This document shows, in pieces, positions 19,139 through 29,747 of a DNA stretch of 47,883 bases; within the stretch, counting starts at the first letter, position 1, and each line of letters begins with the position of its first letter. The notes under the pieces were generated by a model. It ran no database searches, was not told where the DNA came from, and saw nothing but the letters and a program-made list of their open reading frames with translations. Source of the DNA: Chara braunii (Eukaryota > Streptophyta > Charophyceae > Charales > Characeae); NCBI GenBank assembly GCA_003427395.1, contig BFEA01000058.1, positions 364,039 to 411,921 of the forward strand, in the 5' to 3' direction. The translations under genes and the position numbers were made by a program.

Positions 19139-20896
19139 GTTGTGGCCCACACCATCCACCTCTTTGAAATTGTGGCCGACATGAAGGTGAATTGGGGAAC
19201 GAAAACGGAGGGATGGTGGTTGCACCACCTCTAGGAACAACCGCCGCCTCAACCACCGGTTACGTGGAAAGACAAGGAAGCTGCCATTAGGATCCTTGGG
19301 GTTGACTTGGCAACCTTGGGCTGCCCGCACGATCATGGGGACTCCCTGGTCGATCTGGCCATCCAGCAGATGCCTAGATGGGTCACCAAACCGACTTCGC
19401 TGGAAGGAAGGGCCCTGGTAATTAATAATGTCATATTTGCTTTGATCTGGTACAAAGTGGCCTTCTGGCCTCTCACTAACAACCAATTGACTAAACTAAA
19501 ACAAGCGGCGGCAGCCTACCTATGGGAAAATGACCACGAGGACATCCGCTGCATCAAAAGAGTATCTTGGGAGACCATCATCCAACCGAGACCCAGAGGG
19601 GGTCTTCGAATTATAGATCCCGAACAAGAAATCAGGGCGCTCATCTTCAAAGTCCTCATCAGGCTGCTGTTAGGTAATGACATCCCTTGGGCTCTGTATG
19701 TAAGCATTCAAATCGTTTGTTTGGTCCCTCGATCTCCGGAGGACCGCCCCGTGCATCCCTTCCAATGGCTTACAAACCCAGACCGATCCATCCCGGTCTG
19801 CCCGAAAGATCGCCCAGACATGAATCATGCATATAAGGCAAAAAAAGATATCAAAATTGATCCGTTGTGGCCGTCGTTGCTCAAACTGTGGAGGGAGATG
19901 GGCCCAACGAGAACAAAGACACCGCTCAGGTGGCACGACATCAAACGACAACCACTTTTCGGACATCCCCAAATAAAGGATCAGGGGGGACAACCCTTCT
20001 CTCTGCGTACAAAGTCCAAATGGTTGAAGTGGGTGAGGAAAGGAGTATACCCAATTGGGGACCTCTGGAGTGATACTCTGGCCAACTGGGATGCAGAAGA
20101 AAGAATCAGATCTAAAATAGGTCCTCTCCCCAACCTTCCCAGGAGCTTTGTGAGCTGCAGGAGGCTATCCCTCTGACCTGGGTTGTGGCCTTGAAAAAAG
20201 GTCCGACCCTGCTACAAGGGGACTGGGTGGTCCACACAGACGCCCTCCTCCTTCCGATGACGGTATACAGGGTGCATACAGTCCAACCCGGGATACTGTA
20301 CCTGGAGGCGCACTGCCCGACCCTCCCGGGGGCCACACCTAGACTGTGAAGCCCCTCCGTCGGAGGTGATTAGAGTAAAAGTGGTGGAAGATGACGGTGG
20401 CTTCCTGTTTGTGTATGAACCCACTGTCCCCTTGTCCCATTTGCCTTTCGACCCGGATGAATGGGAGTGGGACACGGGACCTACCTCTACGATGAAACCA
20501 TGGCAATACACCGTTAAGCAAGGATACAGAGTTCAGAGGAAGACGGTTTCGGTGATGGATAACATTCGAAGGAGATGGGAACGAGACTCTCCGCTGACTA
20601 GAGAAGACCTCCGCCCCTTCCCCTGGGCCGTATACACCCACATTCAACCAACAAATCATAAAGCACTGCAGTGGAAAATTATACACAGGTGCCTCCCGAC
20701 CCCGGAGTGGCTAACCGACAGGACACATCTGGAGCAGGAAGGTCTCCTTTCTCCCCTATGTTCCTATTGCGAAGGCGCAGTCCCAAGGAAACAGGCAACC
20801 CTGGAGCACTGCCTCCTGGACTGTCCCATGGTGTCACGACTCTGGAGGTGGTGGGATGCGGCCTGGCACTACCTCACAGACCTTGCAACTGCCTGA
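19139..20896 (+). pseudogene. LINE-3 C-terminal region with zinc motif (broken)
   Basis: After the RT, MKVNWGTKTEGWW, ILGVDLATLGCPHDHGDS, LEGRALVINNVIFALIWYKVAF and VSWETIIQPRPRGGLRIIDP give the thumb-like and connecting region of plant LINE ORF2. The frame 19307-20176 is open for 289 codons. Between about 20130 and 20345 the protein continues in another register (LTWVVALKKGPTLLQGDWVV), then returns at 20366. The end carries C-x2-C-x12-H-x4-C (CSYC...H...C) followed by SRLWRWW, the RT-associated zinc motif. Translation ends at a TGA at 20894-20896. Confidence 0.88.
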
Positions 20897-20916
20897 CGTC
20901 TAGACAATTCAAGATG

Positions 20917-21534
20917 TAGAAGTTCAACATTGACAGATTTGATGACTACCACAAGGCGGACCCCATAAGTTGGTGGCAAGGGTTCACCAACGAGCTTTCC
21001 ATCCACGTTGGTCCTGCGAGAGTAGAAGATCTCAGCGCTTTACCTCTGCAGCACCGGTGCCAGCCAAGTGTGGCTCAACCACCTGGCTCAAACCGAAGGC
21101 ATCGATATCGCTAAACTTTACACCAAGATCACTTGGGAGGCCATGACCGAGAAGTGGCGGAAACGCTTCATCGTCGACCACCCTCAAGGCAAAGGCGTGA
21201 ACCGGATTTTCAGCATGCACCAAGGCAGCCAGCCAACATGGGAATGGCTAACCGAATGGCAGAAAATCGTGACGATTCCGAATCTGGACATACCGTTGTA
21301 CATCTTCGCCGCGAATTCTTCCAGCGGTCGGTTGACGTGTTGAGCACGGCCTTTGGGGAGCGCAGCCTGTACACGGACTTTGACCAGATCGTGGATAAGG
21401 AGCGCGAAGTAATCCAAACAAATCGGTGGGCCGCCAACGAGCGGCGAAGCCAACCAAATTTTGTGGAAAAGGGCAAAGGCCCACGACCACAGCAAGTCGT
21501 CGCTGTCCACTGCAATGGACAAGAGGACGATTAG
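20917..21534 (+). pseudogene. Gypsy gag (frameshifted)
   Basis: Gag would form the particle that packages element RNA. It is visible in three registers: KFNIDRFDDYHKADPISWWQ near 20920-20985, VWLNHLAQTEGIDIAKLYTK and EAMTEKWRKRFIVDHPQGKG at 21068-21343, and RSLYTDFDQIVDKEREVIQT with QPNFVEKGKGPRP up to 21534. Frameshifts lie near 21050 and 21290. Trp-rich and FDDY motifs are typical of chromovirus-type gag. The zinc knuckle follows separately. Confidence 0.85.
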
Positions 21535-21654
21535 GCGCTGACTCACGAGTCTAGTGAAGGAGACGAAGTCAACGCCCTTCCGCCACGATGCAACAATAAG
21601 AAGAAAAAGGCGAAATCTGCGTCAATAATAAGAGCCGGACAACTAAACGAGTCA

Positions 21655-21800
21655 TGGAAGAAGTTCAGCCTCACAGAGGAGCAATACAAGTTCCACCAAA
21701 GGTGGATCTGTTGCTACTGGTGCAACAGCTCCAAGCGCACGGCGTCGCAATGCCCTGACAAAGGCAAAGAAGACGTCCGTCCACATCAAAGCTCGGGAAA
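21655..21800 (+). pseudogene. Gag nucleocapsid zinc knuckle, His lost
   Basis: Reads WKKFSLTEEQYKFHQRWICC then YWCNSSKRTASQCPDKGK. The expected C-x2-C-x4-H-x4-C nucleic-acid-binding knuckle is present except that the His position is Arg (CYWC-NSSK-R-TASQ-C). Between 21800 and 22300 only fragments and stops are seen, presumably the gag-protease linker. Confidence 0.75.
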
Positions 21801-22299
21801 CTGAGCTCTGCGGGAAGTGAAGCGACTCCACTTCCTACTCCATCGGACACGGTTGCCTTGCTAACAACCTCCTCCACGTCTGGGGAATATGTGTATGTCG
21901 CCACTCTTCACGAAGGTTATGAAGACTATGCTGTCCAGCTGGTCCCGCCGTTGGACCAACCTCTCCACGTGCAAGAGTCATATGCGTGCGCGATTCAGCA
22001 CCATCGCCAAGTGAACCATAATCCTCGCCGACATTACTCGGGGACTCGTCGGTGTGGTTTAGACTTGAGGACCTCGACCCATTGACACCGGAGGACTTCC
22101 AATGGCCGCCTCTCCCTCATCTGGTTCCTTGTCGAAGCTGCATTGCAACGCCCTAATGGTGGAACTACACAACTACTTGCACGGTGCAGTACCAACTCTG
22201 TTGATGGAAGACGGAGTAGCGGTTGTTGACCTTCGCGAGTACATTGCGAGATTGACGGCGAGTACGCCACACAACGGTACGACAACATCGACGCACCGT

Positions 22300-22480
22300 T
22301 ACTCTATGTCCGCATTCAGATCGAGAACGCGACCTCCAGTGACGTGATTGATTGTGGAGCTACTCACAACTACATCAGCCAGGACTTAATGACGCGCGCC
22401 AGCCTTGGGCCGTGCATTCGAAGGAAATCGCAGCCCACGCAAGTCACATTGGTCGACGGCCGTACGCACAAGTCCATGTA
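22300..22480 (+). pseudogene. Gypsy aspartic protease remnant
   Basis: Contains VIDCGATHNYISQDLM at about 22345-22392, matching the retropepsin active-site block D-S/T-G-A-T-H with Cys in place of Ser. A QVTLVDG block follows, as is usual for gypsy proteases. The reading frame breaks soon afterwards (around 22500-22700), with several overlapping frames open but no recognisable protein. Confidence 0.75.
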
Positions 22481-22770
22481 CGGTCCCCCCACCTCCCCCT
22501 TCGATTGGTTGTCACGTGGTCTCCGCGACAAGCAATTGCAACTCCATCGCATGGAACGACGTGGAGGAAATGGGCATTTGTTTCTTGCACGCCCTCCCTC
22601 CTCTCGACGAGCCAGCGGCGGAACAGCCACCGGATCCACGCATTGTATAACTTCTTGACTCCTATGACGACGTCTTTTAAGCCCCCGCAGGAATCGTACC
22701 GAATCGGCCAATTCATCACGAGATTATCCTTGAAGACGGGGCCGTACCTCCGCGCGAATGTATTTACCGC

Positions 22771-23990
22771 ATGAGCGAGGAGGAACTCGAAGTGCTTCGA
22801 ACGCAACTCGATGACCTCATTGACAAGGGCTGGATTCGCCCTAGCTGCCCGCCCTACGGTGCACCCGTTCTCTTCATTCGGAAGAAGAACAAGGAGTTGC
22901 GCTTATGCATTGACTATCGTAAGCTTAATGCTTAAACAATTAAGAATGTCGGCCTGCTCCCACACATCGATGATCTTCTCGAACGCTTGGGCGGCGCCAA
23001 GTATTTCTCCAAGTTGGACCTCAAGGCCGGTTACCACCATCTCGAAATCCATCCAAGAGATCGATACAAAACCACGTTCAAGACATGGTACGGACACTTC
23101 GAGTGGGCCGTAATGCCATTCGGCCTAACGAATACCCCGACCACCTTCGAAGCAGCAATGACAACAGAGTTTCGCGACATGTTGGACCAGTTCGTGCTCA
23201 TCTACCTCAATGAGATCTTGGTATATGGCTGGAATTTGGACGAGCACATCGTGCATCTACGCGTTGTTTTGGACAGGCTACATACGACCAAGTATACGGT
23301 CAACCGAGCCAAGTGCAAATTCGCGCAGCAAGAGCTCGAGTACCTGGGCCACTTTGTGACGCCACAAGGCATCCGTCCACACGCGGACAAGATCAAGGCC
23401 ATTCAAGATTGGCCAGAACCAACCAACACCACGGAAGTCCTATCTTTTATGGGATTGGTCGGGTACTACCAACGCTACATCGGAGGATACGCATGGATTG
23501 TCGCGCCCTTGTCAAGATTGCAGTCTCCAAAGTTACCCTTCCAGTTCACCGACGAAGTCCGCAATTCGTTCCACAAATTGAAGACGACATTGCTCCTCGC
23601 TCCCGTCTTGAGTATCTATGATCCCACCTTGCCTACGAGAGTGACTATGGACGCTTTCGGCTACGGCATGGGTGCAGTTTTGGAACAGCAACGGAGTAGA
23701 TTGACATCCAGTTGAGTACTTCAGCCAAAAGGTGCCTCCCATCAACTCGGTTGATGATGCATGGAAGGAGTTGCTTGCGTTCGTCATGGTACTCAAGCGT
23801 TGACGACACTTCCTCCACGGGCATTGTAGGTTCACTTGGGCGACGGATAATAACTCATTGACTTACTACAAGACGCAAGACACGGTGAGCAGCACGATTG
23901 CTCGATGAATGTACTTCATCGATCAGTTCGACTTCACACCGAAACACATTTCGGGCCTCTCCAACCGAGCCGCGGATGCTCTCGTGCGAA
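22771..23990 (+). pseudogene. Gypsy RT and RNase H (catalytic box altered)
   Basis: The RT starts [20 protein letters not shown] and has [20 protein letters not shown], then TAA at 22933-22935, where relatives read NAQTIKN, then KYFSKLDLKAGYHHLEI, MPFGLTNTPTTFE, and IYLNEILVY where YLDDILVY is expected. The metal-binding YxDD is therefore YLNE. RNase H begins DAFGYGMGAVLEQQ (Phe for the usual Ser). A frameshift near 23700 leads to VEYFSQKVPP, and TGA near 23803 replaces Trp in KRWRHFLHGH-like sequence. Further TGA and TAA codons occur before the end near 23990. Confidence 0.92.
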
Positions 23991-24053
23991 GATAAAATCT
24001 TTGTACATTGACTCACCACGGGTTTAGTTTCGACGACGCCCTTCTTCAACATT

Positions 24054-25093
24054 TTGTGCGAGCATACAAGTCTGATCCGGAATACACCACGCTCTACGCG
24101 CAACCATCCTCGGATCACCCGTCGGCTGGCCACTATCACGTCGTCGGTGGCTACTTGCTTCTTCACTCATGAGGCAAGGACTTACTATGAGTCCCACACG
24201 ATCGTCGCTTACGGACTCGCCTCCTCGGCGAGTACCACGACTCGAGACTCACCGGCCACTTCGGAGTCAACCGTACGATCGCAAGACTTTGGCAACGATT
24301 CTCGTGGCCCGACCTCATTACCGACGTCACTCGGCATTGCGACTCTTGCTAAGTTTGCCAACAAAGCAAACCCTGCAATCGCAACCCCTACGGCGATTTA
24401 CGCCCGTTGCCTATTCCGCTGGACCCCGGCCTCTCCATTGCTATGGACGTCACCGGCCCGTTCCCTCGTCACCGCTTCGGGCACGACGACATTCCCACGG
24501 TCGTTGACCGATTGAGCAAGTACGCACGGTTTCTTCCTTGCAAGTACTATGCCACAACTGCTGAACTTGGGCGTCTCTTGCACACCAGCTCGATTTGCGG
24601 CCACGGCGTTCCGAAAGACGTCGTCAGCGACCGCGACACTCGTTTTATGTCGACATTTTGGACCTCCATCATGAAAGAGTCCGGCACCGAGATGAAACCA
24701 AGTTCGGCTCGGCATCTGCAAACGGATGGGCAAACGGAGTGGGCACATCAAACCTCTCAAGTAATGCTTCGCACACTTATCCATACGGATCAGAAGGATT
24801 GGGTGGACCGCCTCCCCGACATCAAATTCGCTTACAACACTTCGTTGCACCCGGCGATCGGCGTGACTCTATTCGAGTTGCACCACGGTGGCAGGAAAGG
24901 CCGTATCTTCGTCGATCTTCCATTTCCAAGGACTGCCGACATTGACGCCCCTTGTTCTACCGCCTCCGTTCGGAAGTATAGGGACCTGTTGGCTAAAGCC
25001 CGCGCCAACCTGCAAAAGGCTCAAGTCTGCATGCAACAGCAAGCTAACAGGCGTCGCATGCCATGCCCTATCCGCGTCGGCGACCTTGTTTAG
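24054..25093 (+). pseudogene. Gypsy integrase (broken)
   Basis: The zinc-binding N-terminal part is recognisable as LTGHFGVNRTIARLWQRFSW and CDSC-stop-VCQQSKP, with a stop where Gln is expected. From 24407 a 228-codon open frame holds the catalytic core with D (AMDVTGPFP), D (VVSDRDTRF) and E (TDGQTEWAHQ), so the DDE triad is retained. It continues through AYNTSLHPAIG, the coiled segment KARANLQKAQVCMQQQANRR and RVGDLV before a TAG at 25091, where the family normally has Trp. Integrase joins element cDNA to the host genome. Confidence 0.92.
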
Positions 25094-25095
25094 GT

Positions 25096-25581
25096 CTCCG
25101 CGAAGGAGTTGTGCTTCAACAAGATGTGTCCCGCAAGCTACTTCCAAAGTGGTTTGGACCATGGCCCGTCACATCAGCCGCGGACGATGAGCCCGATGGC
25201 CCCTCCTTTGTGATCGAAATCCCGCTGCATCGCACGGTGCACCCGGTTTTCCACGCCTCCAAGCTGGCCACATATACACCAGCCAAGAGCGACGACTTCC
25301 CGGGCCGACAATCGCAGGACCCTCCTTCCATGGATGGTCATCAGGAAGTCGACCCCGTCATCACGCATCGCAAGCACGGCAACAAGCCAATGCAGTACAG
25401 AGTCACATTCAGGTGGTGCGACCGCAACGACACGCGATGGATTTCCCGGACAGCTTTGCAAGCCTCCGCACCAGGTATGTACGCTGATTATGAGAAAAAA
25501 CGGCTAGCCGCGGAAGTTGCACAGCCTCCCACCCGGACTTCAGTCCCTCCCTCCAACAGACAACTTCGCCCTCGCAGGTAA
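25096..25581 (+). pseudogene. Gypsy integrase C-terminus with chromodomain-like tail
   Basis: After a shift near 25110 the frame 25063-25581 gives DVSRKLLPKWFGPWPV, VHPVFHASKLATY (the GPY/F and C-terminal integrase region), then GHQEVDPVITHRKHG, YRVTFRWCDRNDTRWI and YADYEKKR, which is chromodomain-like and used by chromoviruses to target chromatin. The aromatic-cage positions look partly degraded (RWC for a more usual KW or GC pattern). The polyprotein ends RQLRPRR just before the polypurine tract. Confidence 0.85.
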
Positions 25582-25593
25582 GCTCGGTCTTTC

Positions 25594-25606
25594 AAGGAGG
25601 GGGGAG
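25594..25606 (+). promoter_or_regulatory. Polypurine tract of the gypsy element
   Basis: AAGGAGGGGGGAG directly precedes TGTGGCATAC, a TG-starting LTR. This is the plus-strand priming site expected at the internal/3' LTR junction. Confidence 0.85.
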
Positions 25607-25970
25607 TGTGGCATACTCAGTACCACACGGGCCCAGCAGGGCCCAACCAGGTAGACTAAGGGTCCGTAGGTGTAGGGCCTGTTTTCGTTTCAGCCTAAAA
25701 GCCTGAAAATGAGGGCCTACAGGCCCTGTGTCGTTTCAGCCTGAAAGCCTGAAAACAAGGGCCTACATGCGCTGAGTCTTTTCAGCCTGAAACGGAGGGC
25801 CATTTTCAGGCCCTCATAAGATCGACCTGCCCTGAAACTATGGCACCAGACCAGGGTTTTAGCACAGACCATTTTGGGCCTGTTTTCAAGGCAACCTTTG
25901 TTTGAACTTCAACGCCAGGGTCTGGCATGTTTTGGCATTGGCAAGAGCAGCCTCCTGGACGGGCCAACAC

Positions 25971-25977
25971 TATATAA
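25971..25977 (+). promoter_or_regulatory. TATA box in the gypsy 3' LTR
   Basis: CACTATATAAGACTGGCC, about 365 bp into the LTR, fits the U3 promoter position. Confidence 0.65.
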
Positions 25978-26284
25978 GACTGGCCTGCCCTACAGGCTGC
26001 AGGGAGTCACGAGGCAGTTCATAGGAACTTTCCAGGCACTTCACATGCAGGAGGTAGGAGGTAGTCTTCAGGATTCGGCAGCAGCACTCTGGAGGAGCGC
26101 TGCAGGAGTAGTAGTCGCGTTACCAGTAGTCTTCAGCGCTGGGCGTTAGTAGGAGCTAGAGTAGCGTTGGAGAGAGAGAAAGAGCAATGGTTGGCGGAGG
26201 CCAGGGAGAGTTACCTGTGGCGCCATAGCTCCAGCTTCGTCTTCGATGTACCTGCAACAAGGCGCCACCTTCACAGGTTAGTAC

Positions 26285-26288
<4 letters not shown>

Positions 26289-26329
<41 letters not shown>

Positions 26330-26514
26330 NNNNNNNNNNNNNNNNNNNNNNNNNNNNNNNNNNNNNNNNNNNNNNNNNNNNNNNNNNNNNNNNNNNNNNN
26401 NNNNNNNNNNNNNNNNNNNNNNNNNNNNNNNNNNNNNNNNNNNNNNNNNNNNNNNNNNNNNNNNNNNNNNNNNNNNNNNNNNNNNNNNNNNNNNNNNNNN
26501 NNNNNNNNNNNNNN

Positions 26515-26573
<59 letters not shown>
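26289..26573. repeat. (GA)n microsatellite split by an assembly gap
   Basis: Pure GA at 26289-26329 and 26515-26573, with 185 N between (26330-26514). The gap length is unlikely to be measured, and the repeat is probably continuous. Confidence 0.95.
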
Positions 26574-26577
<4 letters not shown>

Positions 26578-27160
26578 CTTCTTCTTCCTGTTCTAAGTCC
26601 ACCATCTCTTTCTCACCCTCTCGCTACCTGACTTCGCAGTACCTGCAGACTATGAGAGAGAGAGAGATTGGTGACTTTGGGATTTGACTACATTTGGATC
26701 CAGACTCGCATTGGGATTTAGACATTTCACGAGGGATTATTTGGGACTGTACCGAAGACTTGGTGTTGACAACATTCCCATCTTCCCCTCTTCTTTGTCT
26801 AACCCCCCTCTTCTTGTCTGTGTATAGTTGGGGACTGGCGCATTCTTTCAGTGTGAGCGACAGGCCCCTTCACACCATGGAATGATGATGATGTATGTTT
26901 GGTCTGCATGACAACATTGATTATTCGGATCGTTCGTATTTAAGCCTTCCGCTGTGTTACCTTGTACTTTGTGAGAGAGGTCGGTTCTTGTTCTGGTCTG
27001 TACCGTTACGGTGTCGGGACAGAAACCCCTGTAAGGGTTTCTGCCCGAGTTTCTCAAGGTCAGTCGCTGTCCGATTTTTTTATGGGATTGAGGAACTGGT
27101 TGAGATTAACGTTGCCAAAAGTTGTTCAGACCAACCCTATAACTGAGAAACCTAAAGCCT

Positions 27161-27208
27161 GACGTCGTTGATGTATGACGTCGTTGACATGGGACGTCGT
27201 TGACATGT
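27161..27208. repeat. 16-bp tandem repeat, three copies (TGACGTCG motifs)
   Basis: Units GACGTCGTTGATGTAT, GACGTCGTTGACATGG and GACGTCGTTGACATGT, then a partial GACGAC. Each carries TGACGTCG- or GGACGTCG-like cores that resemble bZIP (CRE/as-1) sites. Confidence 0.9.
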
Positions 27209-27996
27209 GACGACAACGGCGTCCGTTCGAGACAGCGGGAGTCGGCGGTATGGCCTGTCGTCCNCGGGTCTCGACATGGCCGCAGGGGTGCGCGGTCGTA
27301 GAAAGTCAGAGACTAGACTTATTCTACCTAAAAGATGTCGCGCGGCTTAGCAGTCGCGCGATTGAGGGCCTAAGTAGGCTAAAAAAGAGGGATGTGCAGG
27401 GTATAGGGCTACGGTGCGAGAGGAATAACAAGGTTTTTTTTCCTTTTTTCTGGGCCGCCGGGTTAACCTCGAGCTAGGGTGAGGCCAACAGGCCTATACC
27501 GAGGCCTACCCGATGGGCGGGCCCGGAGTGGTGGATGGGCAGCCATCCATAAGGAAGAAGCGGGCAGGCAAAGCTTGCAAGGTCACTGTATGGGGGAAAC
27601 CTGACTGGGCGAGCTCTTCACATAGGCGAGATGCTCTTGTCATTATCATGATAGGAGCTAGCCCAGTAGGTTATCGCAGAGGACTCTTATCTATCTGGTA
27701 CCGGGATCAAGCTTGGCTGCAAACATCTTATCGGGCTAGCTCCTTTTGGAGCAGCCCAAGGCAGTTGGGCGCGACCAATCTCGGTTGCGCGATCCTCAAG
27801 ATCGCGCGGCTGAGATCTGTCGCGCCCAGATCAAAGTGGCCTCTGTGCAAGGATGACACACATAAATCGAGAAAAGACAAAAAATTTTCCTTTTTTGGTC
27901 TCGGATGGGGTCGAACTTGGATCTGTAATTCGACAGATCGTGTTAGGGGGGGCCACACGATGTGACCACTGACGTGGCCGTTGGCATAGCCAACGA

Positions 27997-27998
<2 letters not shown>

Positions 27999-28087
<89 letters not shown>
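27999..28087. repeat. (AT)n microsatellite
   Basis: About 44 uninterrupted AT units. The Ile-Tyr repeat frames over it are artefacts. Confidence 0.98.
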
Positions 28088-28092
<5 letters not shown>

Positions 28093-28296
28093 AGGCCTAA
28101 ATAAAACAAAGGGCCAAGTGCCGCTGTGGGAAGTGACTAGGGGTTATAGTCCCTATAAGCCTGACTAGGTTCAGGCATTCGATTTGGTCCTCTTTGATTG
28201 TGGGACCATGCTCCTAAGGGTTGGCTGCTCGTGGCTGAAAAAGCCACGAGATATGAGGTGGCCGTTGGCTGAGGCCAACGGAAAAGAAAAAAGAAA

Positions 28297-28321
28297 GGAA
28301 AAAAAAAAAAAAAAAAAAAAA
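28297..28321. repeat. A-tract
   Basis: About 24 A in a row within a purine-rich stretch. Confidence 0.9.
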
Positions 28322-28709
28322 GGGGAAAGGGGACCTAAAACTGAGGCGCCACTTGGTGCCCTTCGAACTGCCTGGGGCATTTTAGCCCCAATGCACTTGG
28401 TAGTCACCCATGGAAACGGGTGACCGTTTTCTGCAAAGTGGTGAGTTGAACGTTTTCTGATTTTTTTGTTTTTCTTTTAGATATTCATTAGATTTTCTTC
28501 CTTTAGATTCTTTCTAAATTTTCTTAATTTTTTCAGATTCTTTATTCTCTCTTTGTGCCCGTTCGTTGGGCTGCCCCTTTGGTATGGGGTAAGCACAATC
28601 GAATTGACTTGTATCTAGAACAAGGAACTGTCCACTCAGACTGTGTGTGTGTGTGTAGGAACCAATATCTGCCTACGCCCGTTCGCTGAGGGAAACGGGC
28701 AGCAGACTC

Positions 28710-29195
28710 TTAGCCTTGGAACCTGGCACCTATGGCGCCCAGGTTCGGGTGCCTGCTGCAGCAGGGGTGAGAGGACCCTTTTGAGCTTGACTCTAGGTCT
28801 ACTCTGTGAAATGACTTGGGGAGGGGTGACTGTTCGTTTCGGACAGCAAGCTGCCTCTGTACAGAGAAACGAGGGGGTACAAAAGAAAAGAAGAAGAGAA
28901 AAGAAAAGGGGGGGGGACTGAGGCAAAACGAGGTTGCTAGAGCAGCAGCAAAAATAAAAGAAATAACGTACCTGGCCACTGTCGGGGCCAGGTTCCCAAA
29001 CGGTTTGCTGCACTAGGTGCAGCAAACTAGCAAGGGGGCTTGCACCGAATATGGCCAGGGTTGAGAGAGAAAGAGGGCACCTTTCTTAATTTTTGCTTGA
29101 ACCTGGCCGCAGTCCGGGCCATGTTCCCAAGTGGTTCGCTGCACCTTGTGCATCAAACTGGCTAAGAGCCTGGCTTTGAACTTGGCCAGGTCTAG
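28710..29195. repeat. Diverged ~120-bp repeats, three units
   Basis: Units at about 28710, 28970 and 29097 share ACCTGGC, GGGCCAGGTTCCCA-like, GCTGCA..GTGCA.CAAACT and GGCCAGG blocks in order. The last two are the clearest pair. They lie upstream of the TATA box at 29441. Confidence 0.65.
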
Positions 29196-29440
29196 GAGAA
29201 GGTGCACTGCTGAGATTGAACCTCAGCAGTAGCAGACCAACAAGGGTTGTGGCTAGATACAGCCCCCCCTTGCTGGTTTTACAGCAGGAAAAGGGCCAGG
29301 TCCTTTGCTTTATGAGTGGACCTGGCCATTTCTGCTGTGTGGGGCTGGTATGTGCCCTTGATTTCACCAAGAGATCAAGGGCCCAGCCTGAGCTCGAATT
29401 TTTGGTTGAGAGCTCAGGCTGCTACCACTACCTCCCACAA

Positions 29441-29448
29441 CTATAAAA
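29441..29448 (+). promoter_or_regulatory. TATA box candidate
   Basis: CCCACAACTATAAAAGCAGC is a strong plant-type TATA context following repeat-containing upstream DNA. It may belong to an otherwise unrecognised LTR, as no downstream gene is identified. Confidence 0.5.
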
Positions 29449-29747
29449 GCAGCCAGCAAGCAGTCAGCCAGCAATCATTTGTGGCTGGTGCTGCTAGCAA
29501 TTCACTTGAGTGAATGCTGGCTTGCTGCTGCTGGGAGGAGCTGCCAGTGAGAGGAGGGGGAACTGCTGCTGGTTGAAGAGGAGGTCTGCAGGCGAGGGAG
29601 GAAGAGAACTGCTGGAGGTGGCCATAGCTGTGGAACACAGCCATAGATGCCATCTCAGCAAGGTGAAGAGAGAGGGAAGCGCTGGAGGTCTGCAGGGAGC
29701 ATGAGAGTGAGGGCAGCCATAACTGTCGCTGCAGCTGGTGGGGCGCA

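Larger units (their letters stand above)
17919..20896 (+). mobile_element. LINE-3: 5'-truncated LINE, relative of LINE-2
   Basis: Begins inside the pre-RT linker (AQLEEWDKYL, matching LINE-2 STLEKWDDKL), about 113 bp inside the orphan TIR end at 17806, so the endonuclease is missing. The main register (start position two modulo three) is kept from 17919 to 20896 apart from compensating shifts at about 20130-20345. The copy is disabled mainly by nonsense changes. The gypsy element begins within ~20 bp of its end, and no poly(A) tail is visible. Confidence 0.9.
20917..27230 (+). mobile_element. Ty3/gypsy (chromovirus-like) element, 5' LTR missing
   Basis: Order gag, zinc knuckle, protease, RT, RNase H, integrase, chromodomain-like tail, polypurine tract, 3' LTR. 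RT before integrase marks it as Ty3/gypsy. It abuts LINE-3 on the left with no LTR or primer site, so the 5' end is truncated. All domains carry stops or shifts. The peptide sequence strongly resembles polyproteins I associate with Chara braunii (inference, not searched). The 3' LTR contains an N gap, and its right end (about 27.2 kb) is not defined. Confidence 0.9.
25607..27230 (+). repeat. 3' LTR of the gypsy element (right end uncertain)
   Basis: Starts TGTGGCATACTCAG. It contains three ~56-bp near-tandem units (25673-25810) built from GGGCCTACA, CGTTTCAGCCTGAAAGCCTG, and a TATA box at 25971. The GA repeat with the N gap lies in it. No partner LTR is present to define the right end, and 27230 is a guess near the last CA-type sequence. 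Confidence 0.6.
27231..28640. other. Gene-free region with hairpins and a long (AT)n
   Basis: No credible gene; one N at 27264. Inverted repeats include GGAGCTAGCCC (27654-27664) with its complement at 27733-27743, GCGCGATCCTCAAGATCGCGC (27787-27807), CCGTTGGCATAGCCAACG before the AT repeat, and CGTGGCTGAAAAAGCCACG and CCGTTGGCTGAGGCCAACGG near 28230-28282. The 151-codon plus frame at 27513 has no recognisable domain and crosses these palindromes. Confidence 0.5.

Noticed and set aside
27513-27965. 151-codon plus-strand frame
   Set aside because: It crosses several palindromes, shows no domain and has atypical composition for a protein.
26156-28109. Frames made of Glu-Arg, Ser-Leu or Ile-Tyr repeats, and similar frames at 35070-35370 and 46721-47095
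   Set aside because: Translations of GA, CT, AT, TG microsatellites or of N.
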